A stretch of 64,000 nt of DNA from Pseudomonas sp. 10-1B (GTDB lineage Bacteria; Pseudomonadota; Gammaproteobacteria; Pseudomonadales; Pseudomonadaceae): NCBI RefSeq assembly GCF_000935045.1, contig NZ_JYKS01000001.1:186001-250000 (forward strand). The letters are read 5' to 3'. The notes under the pieces were generated by a model that did no database searches, was not told the DNA's origin, and saw only the letters and a program-made list of their open reading frames with translations. Positions 16,757-23,266 of this stretch are shown here, in pieces. Within the stretch, counting starts at the first letter, position 1. Each line of letters begins with the position of its first letter. Both the position numbers and the translations under genes were made by a program.

Positions 16757-17920
16757 ATGAGCCAGAGTTTCAGCCCGCTGCGTAAGTTCGTTTCGCCTGA
16801 AATCATCTTCGGTGCCGGCTGCCGGCATAACGTCGCCAATTACGCCAAGACCTTCGGCGCGCGCAAGGTGCTGGTGGTCAGCGACCCTGGTGTGATCGCC
16901 GCCGGTTGGGTGGCGGACGTGGAGGCCAGCCTGCAGGCCCAGGGCATCGACTACTGCCTGTACAGCGCCGTGTCGCCCAACCCGCGGGTCGAAGAGGTGA
17001 TGCTAGGCGCTGAGATCTACCGGCAAAACCACTGCGATGTGATTGTCGCGGTAGGCGGCGGCAGCCCGATGGATTGCGGCAAGGCGATCGGCATCGTGGT
17101 CGCCCACGGGCGCAGTATCCTCGAGTTCGAAGGCGTGGACATGATCCGCGTGCCCAGCCCGCCGCTGATCCTGATCCCGACCACGGCCGGCACTTCGGCG
17201 GACGTGTCGCAGTTCGTGATCATTTCCAACCAGCAGGAACGCATGAAGTTCTCCATCGTCAGCAAGGCGGTGGTGCCGGACGTGTCGCTGATCGACCCGC
17301 AGACCACCCTGAGCATGGACCCGTTCCTGTCGGCCTGCACCGGCATCGATGCGCTGGTGCATGCGATCGAAGCTTTTGTCTCCACTGGCCACGGCCCGCT
17401 GACCGACCCCCATGCGCTGGAAGCCATGCGCCTGATCAATGGCAACCTGGTGGAGATGATCGCCAACCCGACCGATATCGCCCTGCGCGAGAAAATCATG
17501 CTGGGCAGCATGCAAGCCGGGCTGGCGTTCTCCAATGCGATCCTGGGCGCGGTCCACGCCATGTCGCACAGCCTGGGTGGCTTCCTCGACTTGCCCCATG
17601 GCTTGTGCAACGCCGTGCTGGTGGAGCATGTGGTGGCCTTCAACTACAGCTCGGCGCCGGAGCGCTTCAAGGTGATTGCCGAGGTGCTGGGCATCGACTG
17701 CCGTGGCCTCAACCACCGGCAGATCTGCGGGCGCCTGGTGGAGCACCTGATCGCGTTGAAGCATGCGATCGGTTTCCATGAAACCTTGGGGCTGCACGGG
17801 GTCAGGACATCCGACATTCCGTTCTTGTCGCAACATGCGATGGACGACCCGTGCATCCTCACCAATCCCCGTGCGTCGAGCCAGCGTGATGTCGAGGTCG
17901 TCTATGGCGAGGCGCTCTGA
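16757..17920 (+). CDS. ercA: iron-containing alcohol dehydrogenase ErcA
   Basis: A 387-residue group III (Fe-dependent) alcohol dehydrogenase. It has the nucleotide-binding GGGSPMD motif, the TTAGTSADVS segment and the metal-binding region AMSHSLGGFLDLPHGLCNAVL with its histidines. The start at 16757 gives the normal family length. In P. aeruginosa ercA lies beside ercS and affects expression of the ethanol oxidation system, perhaps in a signalling role rather than catabolic flux. The 3' end overlaps the sensor-kinase start by 17 bases, so both are on one transcript. No separate island motif is seen in front of it. Confidence 0.9.
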   Translation: MSQSFSPLRKFVSPEIIFGAGCRHNVANYAKTFGARKVLVVSDPGVIAAGWVADVEASLQAQGIDYCLYSAVSPNPRVEEVMLGAEIYRQNHCDVIVAVGGGSPMDCGKAIGIVVAHGRSILEFEGVDMIRVPSPPLILIPTTAGTSADVSQFVIISNQQERMKFSIVSKAVVPDVSLIDPQTTLSMDPFLSACTGIDALVHAIEAFVSTGHGPLTDPHALEAMRLINGNLVEMIANPTDIALREKIMLGSMQAGLAFSNAILGAVHAMSHSLGGFLDLPHGLCNAVLVEHVVAFNYSSAPERFKVIAEVLGIDCRGLNHRQICGRLVEHLIALKHAIGFHETLGLHGVRTSDIPFLSQHAMDDPCILTNPRASSQRDVEVVYGEAL

Positions 17921-19631
17921 TGAGCAGCAGCGGGCGCTGGCCGGGCTGTTGGGGCTGGGCGACCACTCGGCACGCAAAAGCCATTACCCGGAGCTGGCGG
18001 CCCGGCTGGATGAGCTGGAGGCCGAGCGCAACCGCTACAAATGGCTGTTCGAAAACGCCGTGCATGGGATTTTCCAGGCCAGCCTGCAAGAGGGCATGCG
18101 TGCCGCCAACCCGGCGTTGGCGCGCATGCTCGGTTACGACAGCCCGCAAGCGGTGCTGTTTTCCCTGACCGACCTGGCCGCCAACCTGTTTGTCGGCGGC
18201 GCCCAAGAGTTGCAGGCCATCACCACCATTCTCTCCCGTGAGCGCAGCCTGCACGGCTATGAAACCTGCTTGCGGCGCAAGGATGGCAGCCACCTCGAGG
18301 TGCTGATGAACCTGCTGCTCAAGCCCGGCCAGGAAGGCCTGGTGGAAGGTTTTGTCGCTGATATCACCGAGCGCAAACAGGCCCAGCAGCGCCTGCAACA
18401 GCTCAATGACGAACTCGAGCAACGGGTCGCCGCCCGTACCGATGAACTGCTGGAGGCCAACCGTAACCTGCAACAACAGATCACCGAGCGCAAGCAGATC
18501 GCCCGGGCCCTGCGCGACGCCCGCGACGCCGCCGAAACCGCCAACCGCAGCAAGGACAAATACCTGGCCGCCGCCAGCCATGACCTGCTACAACCGCTCA
18601 ATGCCGCCCGCCTGCTGATCTCGACTCTGCGCGAAAGGCCTTTGCCGGAGGCGGAACAGGTGCTGGTGGAGCGTACCCATCAGGCACTGGAGGGCGCCGA
18701 AGATCTGCTGACCGACTTGTTGGACATTTCCCGGCTCGATCAGGCGGCAGTCAAGCCTGACGTGGCGTTGTACCGCCTCGACGAACTGCTCGGGCCGCTG
18801 GTCTCGGAGTTCCGTACGGTGGCCGACGCGGCAGGCCTGAAGCTGCGCGCACGTATCGCCGATTATGCCATCAGCACCGATCTGCGGTTGATGACACGCA
18901 TCCTGCGCAACTTTCTCAGCAACGCCTGCCGTTACACCGACGAGGGCGGGATTCTGCTGGGGGCCAGACGCCGGGGCGGCCACTTGCGCCTGGAGGTCTG
19001 GGATACCGGCCGGGGTATCGCGCAGGACAGGCTGCAGGCGATTTTCCTCGAGTTCAATCAACTGGACGTCGGCCGCGCTGCCGATCGCAAGGGCGTGGGC
19101 CTGGGCTTGGCGATCGTCGAACGGATCGCCAAGATTCTTGGCTACAGGATTGAAGTGCGGTCGTGGCCGGGGCGTGGCTCGATGTTCAGCATCGAGGTAC
19201 CGATCGGCGCACAAGTCCCGCTGCCGATCCACCAGACCGCACCACAGCCCGGTACCGGTAACCCGTTGCCGGGCCGCCGCCTGCTGGTGCTGGACAACGA
19301 AGTGAGCATCCTCGAGAGCATGGGGGCGTTGCTCGGGCAGTGGGGCTGCGAGGTGGTGACCGCGACTGACCAGGCTGGCGCCTTGCTGGCCTTACAGGGC
19401 CAGGCACCGGAATTGATCCTGGCCGATTTTCACCTGGATCACGGCGTCGTCGGCTGCGAGGTGGTCAGGCACCTGCGCGAGCATTTTGCCGCCGCCATAC
19501 CTGCGGTGATCATTACTGCAGACCGCAGCGATCAGTGCCGGCGGGCCTTGCAGAAACTCGGTGCACCGCTGCTGAACAAACCGGTCAAGCCAGGGAAATT
19601 GCGGGCGGTGTTGAGCCAGTTGCTGGGGTAG
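17904..19631 (+). CDS. ercS: hybrid sensor histidine kinase/response regulator ErcS type
   Basis: A 575-residue cytoplasmic kinase. An N-terminal PAS domain (about 35-155), a coiled coil, the phosphoacceptor domain with [18 protein letters not shown], the ATPase domain ending [12 protein letters not shown] and a C-terminal receiver with LILADFHLDHG follow in that order. The ATG at 17904 is chosen because GAGG precedes it by 6 bases. The ATG at 17920 is in a different frame. It is a close architectural relative of the kinase at 5068-7026; the two kinases bracket the island. Overlap with ercA indicates translational coupling. Confidence 0.87.
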   Translation: MARRSDEQQRALAGLLGLGDHSARKSHYPELAARLDELEAERNRYKWLFENAVHGIFQASLQEGMRAANPALARMLGYDSPQAVLFSLTDLAANLFVGGAQELQAITTILSRERSLHGYETCLRRKDGSHLEVLMNLLLKPGQEGLVEGFVADITERKQAQQRLQQLNDELEQRVAARTDELLEANRNLQQQITERKQIARALRDARDAAETANRSKDKYLAAASHDLLQPLNAARLLISTLRERPLPEAEQVLVERTHQALEGAEDLLTDLLDISRLDQAAVKPDVALYRLDELLGPLVSEFRTVADAAGLKLRARIADYAISTDLRLMTRILRNFLSNACRYTDEGGILLGARRRGGHLRLEVWDTGRGIAQDRLQAIFLEFNQLDVGRAADRKGVGLGLAIVERIAKILGYRIEVRSWPGRGSMFSIEVPIGAQVPLPIHQTAPQPGTGNPLPGRRLLVLDNEVSILESMGALLGQWGCEVVTATDQAGALLALQGQAPELILADFHLDHGVVGCEVVRHLREHFAAAIPAVIITADRSDQCRRALQKLGAPLLNKPVKPGKLRAVLSQLLG

Positions 19632-19663
19632 CCCCAATACCAGCCAGTTAAGCAATTTGGGGC

Positions 19664-19894
19664 CGCTTTACGGCCCATCGCCGGCAAGCCAGCTCCCACC
19701 TCGATCGCATAGGCCTCAAGCCCTGTGCAGTACCTGTGGGGGCTGGCTTGCTGGCGATGAGGCCAGTCCAGGCAATACAAGACAGTTGCTCCCACAGGTA
19801 CTGTGCAGGTTTCGGGTGCACGCATCTGTGGGAGCGGCTTTAGCCGCGAACACCGGCAAAGCCGGTGCCATCCACCGCGATAGGCTCTTCGCGG
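19664..19894. repeat. REP-like repeats of two types
   Basis: A first inverted pair has the arms CATCGCCGGCAAGCCAGCTC and GGGGCTGGCTTGCTGGCGATG. A second partial REP (19826-19894) has GGGAGCGGCTTTAGCCGCGAACACC and the minor hairpin but is cut off at TTCGCGG, where the TetR-like pseudogene begins. No gene is seen here. Confidence 0.75.
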
Positions 19895-20220
19895 ATGAAT
19901 CGGATCGCCGCACTCGACCGCATCAACTATTTCTCCAGCAAGGAAGAAGTGGCGCGCGCGGTGTTCATCGACGATGCGCTGCTGATGATCGAAGCCCTGG
20001 ATGCCGCTGCCAACCCGACTGCGGGCATTGCCGAAAGGGTGGGGTGAACATCCGCCGGCCCATCCACCGTGGCCTGACCGACCCGGTCTGGGGCTGGTTC
20101 CTGGTGCATTCGGTTTACAGCATCAACGACATGATCGAGACCATGGGTAATCCGCTGGCCCGGGATATTCAGGTCGGTAACGATGAGGCCACGACCGGTC
20201 AAGCTGGCGCCCGCCGATAG
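19895..20220 (+). pseudogene. TetR-family regulator remnant, N-terminally truncated and frameshifted
   Basis: Reading from 19895, one frame encodes a TetR-like helix boundary (RINYFSSKEEVARAVFIDDA) and continues to a stop at 20047. A second frame, open across the same point, continues the fold as IRRPIHRGLTDPVWGWFLVH and then SINDMIETMGNPLARDIQVG. Together these match the ligand-binding half of a TetR regulator, but the DNA-binding N-terminus is missing and one frameshift near 20035-20045 separates the halves. The 5' edge coincides with an interrupted REP unit. The end of the second frame overlaps the 3' end of an intact TetR gene on the other strand. Confidence 0.6.
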
Positions 20221-20960
20221 GCCAGAAATTCGCGACCCTCACGCGAATTGAGGTTCAATGCCCACACCGGCCGTGGCAGGTCGAGCGCCCCTGAGCCCCA
20301 GTCCTGCAGGTAGTTCAACGAAAAGTCCACGCCGCGCCGGCAGGTGGCAGGGTCGATGCCCACGCTGACCATGGCCATGTGGACACAGGCATCCATGTAT
20401 TCATTGACGTTGTCCACCCCTTGCAGGATGGCCTGGATGGAGTGGGCGGACGCGCCCAACAGGAAGTCGGTGGCGGCATCCAGGCGATCGAAGGCCAACT
20501 GGCCGGCAGCGCGGCCACTTTCCAGGTCGCGGCTCATGTATTCGGCCACCAGTGCATGGTGCGGCCACACATCCACACGGGTCACGAAGCCTGCCCACTT
20601 GCGGTCCAGCAGGGCGCGGACCAGGAATACCCGAAAACCGACCGAAATGCGTTTCCAGGGTTCTTCGAGGATGTCGTAGAGCGGCAGGATGTCGGTGGTC
20701 ATCTGGTTGCTCAGCTCCTGGCCAAGCGCGATCAGCACTTGCTCCAGCGAGTCGAAATAACGATAGAAGGTGCCACGGGACACCTTGGCTTCGCGGATCA
20801 CATCGTCGATCACCGGTGTGGCGCCAGCCGCTTCGGCAAACACCCGCATGGCCGAATCGAGCAACCGTGTGCGCATCATCAGGCGTTTCTTTTCTGCCAT
20901 CCGCGGGCGATGGTCGGTGGTGGTGCGCCCGGCAGGGGCGAGTGAGTCGTGGCTGGGCAT
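20199..20960 (-). CDS. TetR-family transcriptional regulator of the catabolic operon
   Basis: A 253-residue regulator with an N-terminal helix-turn-helix (about 45-85, VIDDVIREAKVSRGTFYRYF) and a long helical ligand-binding domain. The ATG at 20960 is selected because GGAAGAG lies 6 bases before it. Longer versions begin at ATG 20966 and TTG 20981. It is divergent from the monooxygenase operon. A palindrome TGACA-AAA-TGTCA overlaps its start region, which suggests autoregulation, and further inverted repeats lie before the operon. The inducer is presumably the operon's substrate or an intermediate. Confidence 0.85.
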   Translation of the reverse strand: MPSHDSLAPAGRTTTDHRPRMAEKKRLMMRTRLLDSAMRVFAEAAGATPVIDDVIREAKVSRGTFYRYFDSLEQVLIALGQELSNQMTTDILPLYDILEEPWKRISVGFRVFLVRALLDRKWAGFVTRVDVWPHHALVAEYMSRDLESGRAAGQLAFDRLDAATDFLLGASAHSIQAILQGVDNVNEYMDACVHMAMVSVGIDPATCRRGVDFSLNYLQDWGSGALDLPRPVWALNLNSREGREFLAYRRAPA

Positions 20961-20975
20961 GGTCATCTCTTCCAG

Positions 20976-20988
20976 TGACAAAATGTCA
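20976..20988. promoter_or_regulatory. palindrome TGACA-AAA-TGTCA, candidate TetR operator
   Basis: A perfect 13-base palindrome 15 bases upstream of the chosen TetR start codon. Its half site TGACA recurs in the divergent region (TGTCGGAATGACA at 21079-21091 and AATGAC/GTCATT at 21378-21395). Confidence 0.5.
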
Positions 20989-21078
20989 TTGTTAAAAACT
21001 ATGCAGATCGTCTGGTAAATATATTTATTTGATCAAGGCTATTGAACACGGGCGTGTCTTGTCCTACATTCTAGTCAA

Positions 21079-21091
21079 TGTCGGAATGACA
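21079..21091. promoter_or_regulatory. inverted repeat TGTC-N5-GACA, candidate operator
   Basis: TGTCGGAATGACA lies in the middle of the TetR/monooxygenase divergent region, 66 bases upstream of the mini-ORF ribosome site. It may overlap the operon promoter. Confidence 0.4.
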
Positions 21092-21156
21092 AGCATGTTT
21101 CATCTGATGCTGCGTCAGGCAGGCAGTTTCGTCATAAAAACAACAGGAGACGAAAA

Positions 21157-21234
21157 ATGATCGTTCAAGCCCTTACCCCTCGTCTGTCTCGTCCTCTTCC
21201 TCCGCCGCCGCGCCGCAAGCGCCGTCGTCTCTGA
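21157..21234 (+). CDS. 25-residue Pro/Arg-rich mini-ORF, candidate leader peptide
   Basis: An ATG preceded by a strong AGGAGA site 6 bases upstream opens a 25-codon frame. It encodes MIVQALTPRLSRPLPPPP and then RRKRRRL before TGA. It carries four consecutive prolines followed by six basic residues of seven, a sequence expected to slow or stall ribosomes. It stands 183 bases before the monooxygenase start, inside what should be the operon leader. No family is recognised. A regulatory leader peptide is the best reading; a small basic protein or a chance frame are alternatives. Confidence 0.5.
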   Translation: MIVQALTPRLSRPLPPPPRRKRRRL

Positions 21235-21288
21235 TTTTTCATCTGCATTCGCTGTCATTTTCGGATAACCGGGAGCACTAGAGCCCTG

Positions 21289-21370
21289 TGTGGGCGTTGC
21301 CTGACCCGTTTGCCCGTGATGCCGTTCCGCTCGCCCGGGTTCGCCCGAGGTGTGGATTCGTTCGCCCACA
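21289..21370 (+). promoter_or_regulatory. possible folded leader between mini-ORF and monooxygenase gene
   Basis: TGTGGGCG at 21289-21296 can pair with CGCCCACA at 21363-21370, enclosing a GC-rich segment with an internal repeat of TTCGCCC. The pairing would place a closed stem just upstream of the monooxygenase ribosome site. No T-run follows, so any effect would be on translation or Rho access rather than intrinsic termination. Confidence 0.3.
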
Positions 21371-21377
21371 ATAAATA

Positions 21378-21395
21378 AATGACATTTTAGTCATT
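21378..21395. promoter_or_regulatory. inverted repeat AATGAC-N6-GTCATT, candidate operator
   Basis: A perfect 6-6-6 inverted repeat 21 bases before the monooxygenase ATG. The GAC/GTC half sites recall the palindrome at the TetR start. Confidence 0.45.
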
Positions 21396-21416
21396 ATTAG
21401 AAAAAGGTTGAAAGCC

Positions 21417-22643
21417 ATGAAAGAAGCGATCAAAGAGTTTGATGTAAGCGTGCTGCCGGTGGCCGACCAGGGGCCTTCGCTAGAAGAGCTGGTCAAGCGC
21501 GCCGTGGCGCTGCAGCCCTTGCTGAGCAAGAATGCCGCCGACTCCGAGAACAACCGCCGTGCTGCCGAGGAGAATATCCAGGCGATCCGTGACGCTGGCC
21601 TGTTCCGCCTGATGGTACCCAAGCGTTTCGGCGGCCATGAAGGCACGCTGCGTTCGCACCTGGAGGTATCCGCGGCACTGGCAGAGGCATGCGGTGGCAC
21701 CGCCTGGGTGGTGGCCTTGAGCAACGTCTGCGCCTGGTTCACTGGCCTGTTCGACGAGCGCGCGCAGCAAGAGGTATTCGGTGCCAACCCTGATGCCCGC
21801 GTGGCAGGCGTCTTCAATACCTCGCCGAGCACTCGCCGGGTAGAGGGCGGCCTGGTGATTTCCGGCAAGTGGTACGCCTCTTCCGGTAGCCTGCATGCCG
21901 ACTGGGCGGCGGTCGGCGCCGAGGAGCGCGATGCCAACGGTGCCCTGGTGGGCCAGTACCTGGCGCTGATGCCCAAGGAGCAGTACCGCATCGACGATAC
22001 CTGGTTCACCGCCGGCATGCGTGCCTCTGGCAGTAACTGCATCGTCGCCGACGAGGTGTTCGTGCCCGATCACCGCTTGCTGAACATGGGGGCGGCCATC
22101 GAGGGCGAATACGCCACCAGGTTCAAGGACGAGATCGCCTACCGGCCGTTGTTCGTACCGTTCGCCGCACTGATCCTCAACGGCCCGCAACTGGGCCTGG
22201 GGCGCGCCGCGCTGAAGTACGTGATCGACAACGCCCCGCGCCGCGCCGTGGCCTACACCTCGTTCGAGAAGCAGACCGACTCGGTGGTGTTCCAGACCCA
22301 GATCGCCGAAGCGGCGCTGAAGATCGACAGCGCCCACCTGCGGGCCATGCGCGCCGTCGACGAACTGGACGAAGCCGCTCGCCAGGGCGTCAAGATCGAC
22401 ATGCTCACCCGCGCCCGTATCCGTGCCGACGTCGGCCTGGTCAACACCCATATCACCGATGCCATCAACATTCTGCTGTCCGCCCATGGCGCCGGCAGTT
22501 TTGCCGAGAGCAGCCCGATGCAGCGCTGGTGGCGCGACTCCAACACCGCTGCGCGGCATGCCGTGGCATTGCCGGCGATTGGCCTGGAGTTGTACGGCAA
22601 GGCATTGCTGGGCGTGGACAACACGGTCACCGCGCTGATCTGA
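21417..22643 (+). CDS. flavin-dependent monooxygenase, oxygenase component (acyl-CoA dehydrogenase fold, group D)
   Basis: A 408-residue protein with the acyl-CoA dehydrogenase fold used by two-component aromatic hydroxylases such as HsaA and IacA. It contains RDAGLFRLMVPKRFGGHEG near the N-terminus, the substrate-side segment SGKWYASSGSLHADWAAVG, and a C-terminal helix region ending DNTVTALI. It would use reduced flavin from the next gene's product to hydroxylate a (probably phenolic) substrate. The ATG at 21417 follows an AAGG site; a TTG three codons earlier is less likely. It is first gene of an operon of eight, with the reductase 15 bases downstream. Confidence 0.82.
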   Translation: MKEAIKEFDVSVLPVADQGPSLEELVKRAVALQPLLSKNAADSENNRRAAEENIQAIRDAGLFRLMVPKRFGGHEGTLRSHLEVSAALAEACGGTAWVVALSNVCAWFTGLFDERAQQEVFGANPDARVAGVFNTSPSTRRVEGGLVISGKWYASSGSLHADWAAVGAEERDANGALVGQYLALMPKEQYRIDDTWFTAGMRASGSNCIVADEVFVPDHRLLNMGAAIEGEYATRFKDEIAYRPLFVPFAALILNGPQLGLGRAALKYVIDNAPRRAVAYTSFEKQTDSVVFQTQIAEAALKIDSAHLRAMRAVDELDEAARQGVKIDMLTRARIRADVGLVNTHITDAINILLSAHGAGSFAESSPMQRWWRDSNTAARHAVALPAIGLELYGKALLGVDNTVTALI

Positions 22644-22658
22644 CAGGAGGGCAGCCCC

Positions 22659-23165
22659 ATGGATCCCAAACTTCTGCGCACGGTAATGGGCCAGTTCGCC
22701 ACCGGCGTCACCGTGGTGACTTTCGTCGCCGATGGCGAGCCGGCCGGCATGACCGCCAATGCCTTCATGTCGGTATCGCTGGAACCGCCGCTGATCCTCA
22801 TCTCGGTGCGCAATGCCTCGCGCTTCAACCAATGGGTGAAGGAAGGGGTGCGCTACGGCATCAATTTCCTTGCCGAAACCCAGCGTTCGCTGAGTGCCCA
22901 CTTCGGTGGGCGACCGGAGGAAGGCCTGGCGCTGCCGTATTGCTTCCACGAGCAGACCCCGTTGCTCGAAGGCAGCCTGGTGCAGTTGGTGGCGCGCACG
23001 GTGGATGTGCATCCGGCCGGCGACCACCTGTTGTACATCGGCCAGGTCGAGCACCTGCGTATCGGTGAGCAACGCAAGCCACTGCTGTTCTACAGCGGCC
23101 GTTACCACCAGATGCACGCCCGTTCGCCATGCGTGGAGTGGAACGGCTGCCACGACGGCTGGTAA
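22659..23165 (+). CDS. flavin reductase component of the two-component monooxygenase
   Basis: A 168-residue protein of the HpaC/flavin-reductase-like family. The FMN-binding region is visible (FATGVTVVTFVADGEPAGMT then ANAFMSVSLEPPLILISV), as is the later SLVQLVARTVDVHPAGDHLLYIGQVEHL segment in two parts. It reduces FMN or FAD with NAD(P)H and supplies it to the upstream oxygenase. A GGAGGG site sits before the ATG and the gap to the oxygenase is 15 bases, indicating one operon. Next is a 101-base gap before the E1 gene. Confidence 0.88.
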   Translation: MDPKLLRTVMGQFATGVTVVTFVADGEPAGMTANAFMSVSLEPPLILISVRNASRFNQWVKEGVRYGINFLAETQRSLSAHFGGRPEEGLALPYCFHEQTPLLEGSLVQLVARTVDVHPAGDHLLYIGQVEHLRIGEQRKPLLFYSGRYHQMHARSPCVEWNGCHDGW

Positions 23166-23266
23166 GTCGCGCGTACTGAAGTCGAGCACAAGTGCACCCA
23201 GGGTTGCCCGTGACCGGGCAGCGAGGGGCGACTTGTGCCTGTGAAACCTGATTTGAGCCTTATGCC

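Noticed and set aside
17920..18168. ATG at 17920 as start of the ErcS-type kinase (ATGA overlap with ercA)
   Set aside because: That ATG is in another frame which stops at 18168. The kinase frame starts at 17904 with a GAGG site.
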